Below the pieces are notes generated by a model that was given only the letters and a program-made list of their open reading frames with translations, was not told the origin of the DNA and made no database searches. This document shows, one piece after another, positions 8,050 to 17,072 of a stretch of 64,000 bases of DNA. Source of the DNA: Bacillota bacterium (lineage in GTDB: Bacteria > Bacillota > UBA4882 > UBA8346); NCBI GenBank assembly GCA_023426245.1, contig JAFABB010000002.1, positions 124,001-188,000 on the forward strand, written 5' to 3'. Position 1 is the first letter of the stretch, and each line of letters starts with the position of its first letter. Both the position numbers and the translations under genes were made by a program.

Positions 8050-8811
8050 CTATCTGGCTAACCATCCGCCATCTACGGCAATAGTATAACCATTAATATA
8101 ATTCGAAGCGTTGGAGGCAAGGAAAACCGTTGCACCCTGAATATCATCTGTTGTTCCCCACCGTCCATTGGGTATCCTTGTCAATATCTCCGCATTACGG
8201 TGTTCGTCACTTCGCAGCCAGGAGGTATTTTCGGTTGCAATATAACCAGGAGCTATGGCATTGATATTAATGTTATGTTTACCCCATTCATTAGCCAAGA
8301 TACGAGTGATTCCCGTTACACCGCTTTTCCCAGTCGTAAACGGCGAAATTTGAAAACCTCCATGAAATGCATGAATTGATGTAATATTGATGATTTTACC
8401 ACCCGTACCTTGTTTAATAAATTGTCTTGCTATGGCTTGGGATAAAAAAAAGACGGTTTTTACATTCAAATTCATTACATCGTCCCAATCTTTCTCAGTA
8501 ACATCCAATGCGTCCGTCTTATGGAGAATTCCAGCATTATTAACTAAAATATCAATTCTCCCTAAATTACGTAATACTTGATGCAATATCCCTTGGATGG
8601 GTTCAATACTCATTAGATTAGCAACAACCGACACAAAATGACGGCCTATTTCCTCAACCCGTGTTCTGGTTTGCGGCATCTCTTGACTATCAACTCCAAC
8701 AATATCAGCACCTGCTTCTGCAAGGCCAGCACATATTCCTTGCCCCAACCCGGTACCGGCTCCGGTGACAAGAGCTACTTTTCCGTTAAGCTTAAACTCA
8801 TCCAATATCAT
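8050..8811 (-). CDS. KduD-like short-chain dehydrogenase with Tyr-to-Phe active site
   Basis: Start ATG 8811 follows an ideal GGAGGG site. The protein (253 aa) aligns throughout with 2-dehydro-3-deoxy-D-gluconate 5-dehydrogenase (KduD): opening MILDEFKLNGKVALVTG, nucleotide loop TGAGTGLGQG, NNAG, and the conserved tail NGYTIAVDGGWLAR. KduD uses NAD(H) to interconvert hexulosonates in pectin breakdown. The catalytic YxxxK, which reads SYTASKSG in E. coli KduD, here reads SPFTTGKSG. The codon is TTT, so the proton-donating Tyr is Phe. Either the enzyme is inactive, it has a changed mechanism, or the base is an error. A cupin gene lies upstream on the same strand and may be co-transcribed. Confidence 0.85.
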   Translation of the reverse strand: MILDEFKLNGKVALVTGAGTGLGQGICAGLAEAGADIVGVDSQEMPQTRTRVEEIGRHFVSVVANLMSIEPIQGILHQVLRNLGRIDILVNNAGILHKTDALDVTEKDWDDVMNLNVKTVFFLSQAIARQFIKQGTGGKIINITSIHAFHGGFQISPFTTGKSGVTGITRILANEWGKHNININAIAPGYIATENTSWLRSDEHRNAEILTRIPNGRWGTTDDIQGATVFLASNASNYINGYTIAVDGGWLAR

Positions 8812-8977
8812 GCTTACCCTCCGCATTAAAAGATGCAGGTGTCGTGGTAAAAACTGAAATAAGAAGTTACCCTTTTCAAATCAAAGATATTTCTCTAAAA
8901 GCATGGAAAATCCTGCACGTCTGAGAAATAAATTTATCAAAGTCTTGTTATGTCAAGTCTGGGTGTACTGACACCTT

Positions 8978-9325
8978 TCAATATACTAAAATTACTGCCA
9001 TTATAACCAAAGGCTGCTTACCGGTATTCTCTACAGCGTGTCCCGCGCCTCCACCCGTTACCAATGCATCACCAATATTAATTTCTTTCCATTCGTCCCC
9101 ATCTTTGACCCGGCCCTGTCCGGAAATAAAATAAAAAATTTCTTCCTCCTGCTCATGCTGGTGATACCCAATCGAACCACCGACTGGAATTGTGATTTCG
9201 GCAAATAGTCTAGTCTTACCTTTCAATTCACCCTGTTGGAAAAGATTTCTGATCTGTATCTCACCAATCCCGTCTCGCATCTTCTCACGCAATTCAATAA
9301 GCATTTCATCTTTCTTTTTCAACAC
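8978..9325 (-). CDS. Single-domain cupin protein
   Basis: A 115-residue cupin. Motif 1 reads GYHQHEQEEEIFYFISGQG with the metal-binding His, His and Glu; motif 2 is GDALVTGGGAGHAVENTG with the fourth His. Small cupins of this build bind a divalent metal and include sugar isomerases and sensors; the substrate cannot be read from sequence. The start is GTG at 9325 with GGAGGG six bases upstream. The next gene on this strand, 166 bases downstream, is the KduD-like dehydrogenase, so a role in uronate metabolism is possible. It does not match KduI or KdgF closely enough to name. Confidence 0.8.
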   Translation of the reverse strand: MLKKKDEMLIELREKMRDGIGEIQIRNLFQQGELKGKTRLFAEITIPVGGSIGYHQHEQEEEIFYFISGQGRVKDGDEWKEINIGDALVTGGGAGHAVENTGKQPLVIMAVILVY

Positions 9326-9551
9326 AACAATCCCTCCTCTTCAAAATAAGCATATCGATTTTCTGCCAAGTATAAAAATTCCATGGTGAAATCTCATTAA
9401 GGTTTATATTTACCCCTATGCCAAAAAATCAAAAAACTGCCAGAAAAGATATTTTAAAGGATAAGATATCTACCAACAGATATTTTATCAATTTAAAATA
9501 ATAGCTTTTCGACAGTTTCGCTTAACCATAATTTTTGATCCTGCAGTTAGA

Positions 9552-10934
9552 TTATCTCTTTTTCACACTAGATTTCAATTGATTCCAAAAACCTTTCCCG
9601 CTATTACTTTTTTCATCTCTTGGGGCTGTTTGAGCTTGCTCCATGAGTTCAGAAATCTGACCCACTGTTAAAATTTTATAGGCCTCATCCTTGGTAGCTT
9701 CCTGTAGTACAGGATTTTCAACCACTTTTTTCGGTTCAAGACCGTGCTTGACTTCAGGGAAATTACTTGGCTGCCTATGTACAGGAGCAACATTTGCGGC
9801 TGGCGCCGGGCGCTGCTCACCGAAACTACGTCTGGAAGCAGGTAAAGGATTGGAACGATCCCATTCAACCAAATCGTCGCCAAAATTTGTGGAAACACGC
9901 CGATTTACCCGATTCACAATTTCCGGACTCATCTCCTGAATCTTGTTGCGCATTTCCTGTAAACGTCCCATTGGAACTTCCAACCCCGCAAGCAATAAAT
10001 GCAATACCATCTTTCGTTGCAAATTTTTATCAATATATAAACCTCTGAATAAAGTCGGGGTATTCGTTAGTGTCTGACATTCCTGATACAATAATTCAAC
10101 AGATTCGGCATTCACCCGATGGTTTTCCGGGACAACCAAAAGCGCTGCCACACGAGTACTTTCTCCCTGAAAACTATTTTCGGATAAAATACGAACGATT
10201 TCCTGACGGCATAAAGTAGCAAGCTTGGTTGGATCATTACTTTCCGGAATTTCCAGTTCTATGCGTAAAGGAAGAAAACACCCCGGTGTATTCATTAATC
10301 GGAAAAAATCTTCACGGTCAAAAACAAACATACTGGATGGACGATTTGGAATTTGATTTACTTCGTCCAATGTATTGACAATGGTTTCGTTGGCCATCGG
10401 CCAAAATCCAAGCACTTGGCGGTTACCAAATTTAACTCTCAAAAGCTCATTATCAATTAAATAAAGAGGCGTCGGGCTGACATCGGTCAGAATGTCCAAA
10501 CCCTTAAGAGCATTTTTATGTTCTTCCAAAGATTCACTGCCAAGAGGAATCGTGGTCAAACAACCTGTCGTTATCCCAACCTGACGAGCAAGCTCAATAA
10601 CATCAGCCACAACGCCGGTGCCGGTTCCCCCTCCTAAGCAGGCAACAACAAAAATAAAGTCGACATCATGATAAAAATAATCCTGGATGGCTTTTTTAAC
10701 CTTTTCCGCATCTCCACGAATGGCTTCTTGACCTACTCTCGGGTCTTTTCCGGCCCCCAAACGGGAACCAATGCAGATACGATATTCATTCGGAATCATC
10801 GTCAAAGCGGATAAATCCACCGGAGATGTATTGACGGCCAATACCTTGTAACCTTTTTGAGCAAACAAATCCGCTATTTTTCCGCCGCCTTGCCCACAAC
10901 CGATAAACCCGAACTTTATTCCCTTATCTTTCAT
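9552..10934 (-). CDS. Divergent tubulin/FtsZ-family GTPase
   Basis: Start ATG 10934 is preceded by GGAGGT; the frame extends further but without a ribosome site. The first half of the 460-aa protein has the FtsZ/tubulin nucleotide fold: FIGCGQGGGKIAD (T1 loop) and the signature ACLGGGTGTGVVADV (T4 loop). NETIVNTLDEVNQ is a candidate T7 region with the catalytic Asp. Sequence between these differs strongly from canonical FtsZ: there is no NTD(A/L)Q-type T3 and no usual C-terminal FtsZ peptide. The tail (about 370-460) is Pro/Ala-rich and ends with a basic amphipathic segment (GFWNQLKSSVKKR) that could contact the membrane. It is probably a second tubulin homolog beside a canonical ftsZ elsewhere. 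Neighbours are metabolic; the function is unknown. Confidence 0.8.
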   Translation of the reverse strand: MKDKGIKFGFIGCGQGGGKIADLFAQKGYKVLAVNTSPVDLSALTMIPNEYRICIGSRLGAGKDPRVGQEAIRGDAEKVKKAIQDYFYHDVDFIFVVACLGGGTGTGVVADVIELARQVGITTGCLTTIPLGSESLEEHKNALKGLDILTDVSPTPLYLIDNELLRVKFGNRQVLGFWPMANETIVNTLDEVNQIPNRPSSMFVFDREDFFRLMNTPGCFLPLRIELEIPESNDPTKLATLCRQEIVRILSENSFQGESTRVAALLVVPENHRVNAESVELLYQECQTLTNTPTLFRGLYIDKNLQRKMVLHLLLAGLEVPMGRLQEMRNKIQEMSPEIVNRVNRRVSTNFGDDLVEWDRSNPLPASRRSFGEQRPAPAANVAPVHRQPSNFPEVKHGLEPKKVVENPVLQEATKDEAYKILTVGQISELMEQAQTAPRDEKSNSGKGFWNQLKSSVKKR

Positions 10935-10962
10935 AATCAAGATACCTCCGTAAACTTGTATA

Positions 10963-11008
10963 CTTAGAGAATACTTTTGACCCAAACTTTTAGTCCTGCT
11001 GGCAAGCC
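10963..11008 (-). repeat. Imperfect direct repeat, copy B (proximal), upstream of the tubulin-like gene
   Basis: On the minus strand this element runs from GGCTTG through CTAAAAGTTTGGGT to ATTCTCTAAG. It matches copy A (11078-11122) with one gap over about 45-50 nt. It ends 28 bases before the ATG of the tubulin-like gene, within its leader. Confidence 0.6.
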
Positions 11009-11077
11009 GCAATCAAACGGGCCGGGCCGGCTCATTTTCATTTCTTGATATACCCTGATGGACCGGACTGGAGACTG

Positions 11078-11122
11078 CTTAAAGAATTTTATTAACCCAA
11101 AGTTTTAGCTTGTCTACAAGCC
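11078..11122 (-). repeat. Imperfect direct repeat, copy A (distal), upstream of the tubulin-like gene
   Basis: Same orientation as copy B: GGCTTG, CTAAAACTTTGGGT, then ATTCTTTAAG. This copy begins with a perfect small hairpin, GCTTG-TAGA-CAAGC. The rest of 11123-11395 holds no gene I can support. Confidence 0.6.
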
Positions 11123-11395
11123 TATCTGCTTAAATCCTAAGCTAATACCGCCCGGCAATATTTTGCTCACAAATATACGACTTCAGCTATGGTGGGTGGC
11201 TGCTCCGAAAATAAAATATTTTCCCATTTAGAATTTGACTAAATTCGGCAAAATCCTTTTTTTAAAGAGTTTCTTCGTAAAAAATATTCATCAAACTTCA
11301 AATGGACATGTAAAATATGCAATACAACATTATCAGTAAATTATCTTCAAGACCTCTTCCACAAAAAAACGAAGGAAAAAATAGCTTCACAAAAT

Positions 11396-11435
11396 AAAAG
11401 CAACAGGACCAACCATCTTGGCTCCTGTTGCTTTT
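11396..11435 (-). terminator. Strong terminator after pckG
   Basis: A 13-bp stem, AAAAGCAACAGGA with TCCTGTTGCTTTT, followed by T residues on the minus strand immediately past the pckG stop codon. Confidence 0.9.
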
Positions 11436-11442
11436 AACCTTT

Positions 11443-13227
11443 TTAAGCTTGTAAACGTTTCTCTAAAGCATTAAGCTCATCCGTTAGCTCTTGGGGCAAT
11501 TTATCACCAAATTTTTTATAGTGTTCACGAATCGAAGCGATTTCCTTAACCCATTCTTCCTTATTGACTTTCAACAATTCTTTCATATCCGCTTCGCTAA
11601 CATCCAAACCGCCCCGGTCAATCGCGTCCTCGGTCGGCATATAACCAATCGATGTCTCAACCGCTTTACCTTCACCGGAAACCCTCTCAAAGATCCATTT
11701 TAAAACCCGGCTATTCTCACCATAACCCGGCCATAACCATTTTCCATCACCCGTTTTACGGAACCAGTTGACATAGAAAATTTTCGGCAGTTTCGCTGCA
11801 TCCGCTTGAAACCCAATTTTAAGCCAATGTTTAAAATAATCGCCCATATTGTACCCGCAGAATGGTAACATTGCAAACGGGTCACGCCTTACCTGACCAA
11901 TATTGGCCGATATTGCCGCTGCCGTAATCTCGGAGCCTACGATGGAACCTAAAAAGACACCATGGGCCCAACTAAAGCTTTGATGAACGAGTGGAATCGT
12001 ACTTGGACGCCGTCCGCCGAAAAGAATCGCTGAAATCGGCACTCCCTTCGGATCTTCCCACTCCGGAGCAATTGCCGGGCATTGATAAGCTGGAGCGGTA
12101 AATCTGGCATTAGGATGAGCCGCCGGATCTTTACTTCCCGGAGCCCAGTCATTGCCTTTCCAGTCAACCAAATGTCCAGGTGCCTCTTTACCAATGCCCT
12201 CCCACCAAACATCTCCATCATCCGTCAAGGCAACATTGGTGAAAATGGTATTCTTTTCAATGGTTTTCATGGCGTTGAAATTTGAATCTTCCGAAGTTCC
12301 AGGAGCCACGCCGAAGAATCCGGCTTCAGGATTGATAGCATATAACCGGCCATCCGGGCCAAATTTCATCCAGCAAATGTCATCCCCTATGGTCTCAACT
12401 TTCCAGCCGGGAACGGTGGGCACCAGCATCGCCAGATTCGTTTTTCCACAAGCGCTTGGGAAGGCGGCTGCTACATATTTTTTCTCACCCTTTGGATTGG
12501 TGATCCCTAAAATCAACATATGCTCAGCAAGCCATCCCTCGTCGCGGGCCAATACTGAGGCAATCCGGAGCGCAAAACATTTTTTCCCGAGCAATGCATT
12601 TCCGCCGTATCCTGAACCATAGGACCAAATCGTCCGTTCTTCCGGAAAATGACTGATATATTTCTGTTCAATCGGGGCGCAGGGCCAAGCTACATCTTGC
12701 TGTCCTTTTGCAAGAGGTGCCCCAATCGAGTGCATACATGGCACAAATTCCCCATCCCCCAAAGTATCAAGTACTTTTTGGCCTATCCGGGTCATAATCC
12801 TCATATTGACAACTACATAAGGACTATCGCTGAGTTCAACACCAATCTTGGAAATCGGCGAACCAATCGGACCCATCGAGAAAGGGATTACATACATAGT
12901 GCGTCCTTTCATGCAGCCCCGATAAAGATCCGTCATTGTTTTTTTAAGTTCAACCGGATTGATCCAATTATTTGTGGGCCCGGCGTCTTCTTGCTTTTGC
13001 GAAGCAATATAGGTACGATCCTCCACCCTTGCTACGTCAGAAGGATGACTACGGAATAAATAACAACCAGGGCGTTTATCCTTTGCTAAAGGGAGCGCAG
13101 TCCCCGATTTCACCATCTCTTGCAATAATCGATCATTTTCTTCCTGGGATCCATCACACCAATAGATTTGGTCCGGCTGACATAAATCGGCCATTTCTTG
13201 GACCCATTTTTGCAATGCCTTATTCAT
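11443..13227 (-). CDS. pckG: Phosphoenolpyruvate carboxykinase, GTP-dependent
   Basis: A 594-residue enzyme of normal family length catalysing oxaloacetate + GTP to PEP + CO2 + GDP, linking the TCA arm with gluconeogenesis or, in reverse, anaplerosis. Signatures: the substrate loop YVIPFSMGPIGSP, the P-loop FPSACGKTNLAM with its reactive Cys, the metal/GTP segment TIGDDICWMKF, and FGGRRPSTIPLV. This GTP form differs from the ATP form usual in Bacilli. ATG 13227 is chosen because GGAGG stands 7 bases before it. The gene has its own promoter (13299-13327) and terminator, so it is monocistronic. Confidence 0.96.
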   Translation of the reverse strand: MNKALQKWVQEMADLCQPDQIYWCDGSQEENDRLLQEMVKSGTALPLAKDKRPGCYLFRSHPSDVARVEDRTYIASQKQEDAGPTNNWINPVELKKTMTDLYRGCMKGRTMYVIPFSMGPIGSPISKIGVELSDSPYVVVNMRIMTRIGQKVLDTLGDGEFVPCMHSIGAPLAKGQQDVAWPCAPIEQKYISHFPEERTIWSYGSGYGGNALLGKKCFALRIASVLARDEGWLAEHMLILGITNPKGEKKYVAAAFPSACGKTNLAMLVPTVPGWKVETIGDDICWMKFGPDGRLYAINPEAGFFGVAPGTSEDSNFNAMKTIEKNTIFTNVALTDDGDVWWEGIGKEAPGHLVDWKGNDWAPGSKDPAAHPNARFTAPAYQCPAIAPEWEDPKGVPISAILFGGRRPSTIPLVHQSFSWAHGVFLGSIVGSEITAAAISANIGQVRRDPFAMLPFCGYNMGDYFKHWLKIGFQADAAKLPKIFYVNWFRKTGDGKWLWPGYGENSRVLKWIFERVSGEGKAVETSIGYMPTEDAIDRGGLDVSEADMKELLKVNKEEWVKEIASIREHYKKFGDKLPQELTDELNALEKRLQA

Positions 13228-13298
13228 CAAATTCCTCCTTATTCTGATTCGTTGTGTAGTCAAAAGCTTGAGAATCATTGCGGCAAATACTATTTTCC

Positions 13299-13327
13299 AT
13301 TCTATTACATCAATCCCTGCTTGTCAA
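13299..13327 (-). promoter_or_regulatory. Sigma-A-type promoter of pckG
   Basis: On the minus strand, TTGACA (13322-13327) and TAGAAT (13299-13304) are separated by 17 bp, about 70 bp upstream of the pckG start. The remaining gap to 13533 shows nothing else definite. Confidence 0.75.
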
Positions 13328-13533
13328 TTCATGTCCCCTGTGTATACAGTACACTTTTCCAACCAATCTGTTGTCTTTTTTTAATCAAATCTTAAAGAAA
13401 TTATAATCGATTTATGTCTAAATTCAAGTAGGAGATTTTTGAACGATTCAAATATATAATCTTTTAACCGAAACCCTTTTGCTAAGTCGTTCTTAGGATA
13501 TACTATAACGAAAATTTAATTCTAAGGAAAAAA

Positions 13534-15093
13534 ATGTTACCCAACAATAACCGCCTTTTCCGATATTTAGTGCTTTTCGTTGTTTTTTTGGCTGCCGGGT
13601 GTAATCTGGTTTTTTTAAACACATCCAACCTTCATCCCGATGAAGCTTATTTTTGGGTTTGGTCCCGTCATTTAAGTCCCGGTTACTTTGATAACTCTCC
13701 CATGGTGGCGTATATTATCCGTTTGTTTACCACTTTTGCTCAAACTGAGTTTTGGATCCGCTTCCCGGCTTTTTTAAGTTGGCTTATCTTCCTCAGAGTC
13801 GTTTATCTTTGGACCCAAAAAATTTACCGAAATAAAAAAGCGGCATACTTAGGAGTTTTGATTAGCGTTTTTGTTCCACTGGTCGCCACTGGAAGCCACA
13901 TGATGACCACCGATATTCCCATGGTTATTTGGACCTCGTTCGCCTGGTACTTCTCATATATAGCTGTGGAAGAAGGAAAACCTTATGTTTGGTATATCGT
14001 AGGCATCCTGCTGGGCCTATCTTTGCTTGCAAAATTACAGTCGGCTCTTATACTCATTGCAGTATGTTTAATGCTCCTGATTCGGCCCTCCAAAAGATTT
14101 TGGTTTACGCGGAAAGAGCCTTATTGGGCGGTTTTAATCGGGATAACAATTTTTACTCCGGTTTTATACTGGAATTCCCTACATCAATGGGCAATGTTTA
14201 AGTTCTCTATTCAACATGGAATTCACCGGACAATTATGTTTCAGAATTTATTGGAGTTTTGGGGTGGTCAATTATTGGTGTTCTCTTTCCTTTTTATAGC
14301 ACTTTTTTACTATACAGCGAAAAATTTGCTACACTGGAAAAATCTCGCCACCCAAGATACTTTTTTAATCGGCTGTTTTCTTCCTATTTTTGGATTCTTT
14401 TCCCTGACCAGTTTAACATATACTGCCTTAGCGAACTGGCCAGCAGTAGCCTATTTGCCGGCTATTGTATTTTTAGCAGGACAACTCCATAAAACCTGGC
14501 AAAAATTTCAGTTTAAGCAGCGTAAACTCATGGCTTTTTTTCTAGGCGTCTCTTTTTTGATTAGCCTATTGGCTTTGACAATAGCCAGATATCCCGGTTT
14601 GTTGATTAACAATCTTCAAATCCATTTTCCCAAATCAATGATAGCAGCAAATAATAACTTTTTCGGTTGGGACGAGATTGCTCAAAAAATCGATACCCTC
14701 TCGATTCAAAAATTTCCCTTCCAGAAAAATCCGATACCTGTGTTTTGCGATGGTTCTTATCAAACTGCTTCGGAATTAGAATTTTACTTAAAAACTCCGG
14801 TAAAAGTGTTTACGACTCGCGAGGCACGTCATAGCCAATTTGATTATTGGTTAATGGAGGAAATTGAAAATTATCAGCATCAAGCAGGACTTCTAGTCTT
14901 ATCAAACCCCTTACCGAGGAGCGCCGGCCTATTTTTTGGAAAAATCCAAAGGATAAAGCAAGTCTCTGTCACTCGTTTTGGCAGGCAAATCCATAAATTT
15001 GATGTATATTATTTTAGCAAACTGAATGCCTCCGCATTATATAAAACAGCTCTGCATAAACCGCTTGGTTATCCAGGGACATACTCAAATTAA
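13534..15093 (+). CDS. Family-39 (PMT/ArnT-like) membrane glycosyltransferase
   Basis: A 519-residue polytopic protein with about 10-12 hydrophobic segments up to residue 350 and a soluble C-terminal part. Near the N-terminus is LHPDEAYFWVWSRHLSPGYF, the DE motif of the first external loop that defines the GT39/PMT_2 group, with FDNSPMVAYIIRL following. These enzymes transfer a sugar from a polyprenyl-phosphate donor to lipid or protein acceptors on the outer face of the membrane; ArnT, which modifies lipid A, is one member. The acceptor here is unknown. AAGGAAA lies six bases before the ATG. Single gene, flanked by convergent and divergent neighbours. Confidence 0.82.
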   Translation: MLPNNNRLFRYLVLFVVFLAAGCNLVFLNTSNLHPDEAYFWVWSRHLSPGYFDNSPMVAYIIRLFTTFAQTEFWIRFPAFLSWLIFLRVVYLWTQKIYRNKKAAYLGVLISVFVPLVATGSHMMTTDIPMVIWTSFAWYFSYIAVEEGKPYVWYIVGILLGLSLLAKLQSALILIAVCLMLLIRPSKRFWFTRKEPYWAVLIGITIFTPVLYWNSLHQWAMFKFSIQHGIHRTIMFQNLLEFWGGQLLVFSFLFIALFYYTAKNLLHWKNLATQDTFLIGCFLPIFGFFSLTSLTYTALANWPAVAYLPAIVFLAGQLHKTWQKFQFKQRKLMAFFLGVSFLISLLALTIARYPGLLINNLQIHFPKSMIAANNNFFGWDEIAQKIDTLSIQKFPFQKNPIPVFCDGSYQTASELEFYLKTPVKVFTTREARHSQFDYWLMEEIENYQHQAGLLVLSNPLPRSAGLFFGKIQRIKQVSVTRFGRQIHKFDVYYFSKLNASALYKTALHKPLGYPGTYSN

Positions 15094-15168
15094 TTTGCCT
15101 GTTTTCTTTCGTAATGTATTTTAAAGAATTGAAAATAAAGGTTTATCTGCTTGATGATGATAACAATT

Positions 15169-15597
15169 TTAGCTCAACAAAAAAGTCTCAATTTGGGATT
15201 GGGCGTTTTTTAAAAACTCCCGGGATTCCTCCCAAATATTCAACTTCAAAATCTGGTTTAAGTTAAAAAATTGCACCTGTCTTCCTTCCGGTCGGGTCGT
15301 TACGGTTTCTTGATAGCGCATCAAATATAGATTTGTCTCAATCCTGTGCTTTTGCTTTCCCCGGTACCAATAATAATGAAAAATACCTAAATCAAGTACA
15401 GTTTCGGCAATAACACCGGCTTCTTCCATAACTTCACGAGAAGCAGTCATTTCTGGCGTCTCGCCCGCTTCTACATGCCCGGCTGGAAAAATCCAGCGGC
15501 TTTGGTTCGAATTGCTTGTAACCATCAGATATTCATATTGAGCGTTGTTTGGACGAAAAACTATTCCACCGGCACGCTTTTCTATCAAATCTTTCAT
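15169..15597 (-). CDS. Nudix hydrolase
   Basis: The Nudix box, GHVEAGETPEMTASREVMEEAGV, is complete (Gx5Ex7REUxEExGU; given here for the motif at about residues 42-64). It binds the metal that cleaves nucleoside diphosphates linked to another moiety. The overall form (AGGIVFRPNNAQYEYLMV, WIFPAGH) is like Ap4A/diadenosine polyphosphate hydrolases. Two starts are possible: TTG 15618, four bases past the rodA stop, or ATG 15597. The second fits family alignments; neither has a well-placed ribosome site, and coupling to rodA translation is likely. Confidence 0.8.
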   Translation of the reverse strand: MKDLIEKRAGGIVFRPNNAQYEYLMVTSNSNQSRWIFPAGHVEAGETPEMTASREVMEEAGVIAETVLDLGIFHYYWYRGKQKHRIETNLYLMRYQETVTTRPEGRQVQFFNLNQILKLNIWEESREFLKNAQSQIETFLLS

Positions 15598-15621
15598 CCT
15601 TTCCAGGTACTGTTTCAATCA

Positions 15622-16746
15622 TCAAAACATTATCTTCTGCCGTCTTGCCCATATATTAAGCAATAAGCCTACCGCGATCAAGTTGGCAATCATCGAGCTG
15701 CCGCCGGAAGTTATAAAGGGTAGCGGAATCCCCGTAATTGGCATAATTCCCATATTCATGCCGACATTCTCCAAAATATGAAACAGAAACATAGCGACAA
15801 TTCCAACTCCGATGATGCTCCCGGTCTTATCCCTCGCCTGATATGAAATACGAATGCCCCGCCATACCAATGTGAAAAATAAGCATAAAACCCCAAAACC
15901 GCCTACAAATCCTAGTTCCTCACACAACACCGCAAAAATAAAATCGGTATGATTTTCGGGTAAATACCCTAACCTTCCTTGAGTTCCCCGAAAAAGCCCT
16001 TTGCCAAAAAACTGACCGGATCCCACTGCGATCACCGCTTGGCGAACGTTCCAACCGCTCCCCCGCGGGTCCCGTTCCGGATTAATGAAACTTGTAAGAC
16101 GATTGACCTGATATTGTTTGATAGGTAACGGCATATTAAAAAAATGATGTCCCAAAAACATGGCAGTGAGCCCCACAACCCCGATGAATACTAAAACCAT
16201 CAGCTTCCATCCGGGCGCCCCTGCCGTATACATCATCAAAAAAGTTATAAAAATGAACACCAAAGCGGTACCTAAATCCGGCTGCAACAAAATTAACAAC
16301 AAAGGAAACCCAACATGTAAAAAAGGAAAAACAAAATTGTAAAACGAACTCAGACTTTCTTTTTCCGATAAATATTTACCTAAAGTTATAATTAATATTA
16401 CTTTGGCAAATTCGGAGGGTTGAACCCCGAACAACCAACTTTGTGCACCATTACCACTTCTGCCCAGTGGCGTTAACACTAGAGCCAGCATAACAAGATT
16501 CAAACCATATAAAAATTGTGATAAACGATCGGAAACCCGGTAATCAAAAAATAATAAAAGTACCATAGCCAGTATCCCAATGACGACGGCGATAGCTTGT
16601 TTTTTCACAAACGAAAACGGATCACCGTGATTTAAGGCTATTTTGGCATGGGTGGCGCTGTAAATCATAATCAAACCGAGAATGACTAATATTCCGACCA
16701 CTGCGATCAATGCAAAATCCAAATTTTTAAAATGCCGGCGATCCAA
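15622..16746 (-). CDS. rodA: SEDS peptidoglycan polymerase RodA
   Basis: A polytopic SEDS-family protein with ten hydrophobic segments and the family motifs QPDLGTALV, GSGQFFGKGLFRGTQG, LPENHTDFIFAVLCEELGF and GIPLPFITSGGSSM. RodA polymerises lipid II glycan strands for the lateral wall together with PBP2, encoded in the same cluster. AGGAGG lies exactly 7 bases before TTG 16746, whereas ATG 16782 has no ribosome site; the TTG start also gives the usual short N-terminus (DRRHFKNLDFALI). A promoter lies about 110 bp upstream, so rodA can be transcribed apart from min. Confidence 0.93.
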   Translation of the reverse strand: MDRRHFKNLDFALIAVVGILVILGLIMIYSATHAKIALNHGDPFSFVKKQAIAVVIGILAMVLLLFFDYRVSDRLSQFLYGLNLVMLALVLTPLGRSGNGAQSWLFGVQPSEFAKVILIITLGKYLSEKESLSSFYNFVFPFLHVGFPLLLILLQPDLGTALVFIFITFLMMYTAGAPGWKLMVLVFIGVVGLTAMFLGHHFFNMPLPIKQYQVNRLTSFINPERDPRGSGWNVRQAVIAVGSGQFFGKGLFRGTQGRLGYLPENHTDFIFAVLCEELGFVGGFGVLCLFFTLVWRGIRISYQARDKTGSIIGVGIVAMFLFHILENVGMNMGIMPITGIPLPFITSGGSSMIANLIAVGLLLNIWARRQKIMF

Positions 16747-16851
16747 TGTAGAACCTCCTCTGGCAATGACAAATAAATCCAATCATTGTCGACAATAAAA
16801 AACCTTTATAAAACATCGAAGCTAAAGGGACACTGTATTTTGTTTGCCTCA

Positions 16852-16880
16852 AGTATAATACAGATATTCATTAGAGTCCA
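16852..16880 (-). promoter_or_regulatory. Promoter upstream of rodA
   Basis: Minus strand: TGGACT (16875-16880), 17-bp spacer, TATACT (16852-16857). The stretch between here and minE (to 17072) holds no gene I can support; one frame encodes a hydrophobic 20-residue run but lacks a start codon. Confidence 0.6.
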
Positions 16881-17072
16881 GCGGGAAATAACCCCTTGGA
16901 CAATTAAAACGCGCCCCAGCCGTACTCGTCTTCCAATCAACCAACGCAAAGTTAACCGACTACCACTAAAAATAAAATTGCCCCGACCAATATCCGCAGG
17001 ATAAAACCTGTCAAACCAACACCTTTTGGGCGGGTTATGTGGCTTTATGATATAAGGCATTTAATACTTTTT

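Noticed and set aside
8978..9325. Cupin as KdgF or KduI
   Set aside because: Length and cupin motifs fit a generic small cupin, but conserved KdgF/KduI residues could not be identified.
10935..11140. c-di-GMP (GEMM) riboswitch before the tubulin-like gene
   Set aside because: The repeated elements do not contain the GEMM core or tetraloop-receptor pattern.
12152..12622. 156-codon plus-strand frame
   Set aside because: Antisense to pckG; codon pattern is the mirror of a conserved enzyme.
16806..17060. 84-codon minus-strand frame between rodA and minE
   Set aside because: No ribosome site, no domain, composition not protein-like; a hydrophobic run in another frame has no start codon. The region better explains as a promoter-bearing gap.
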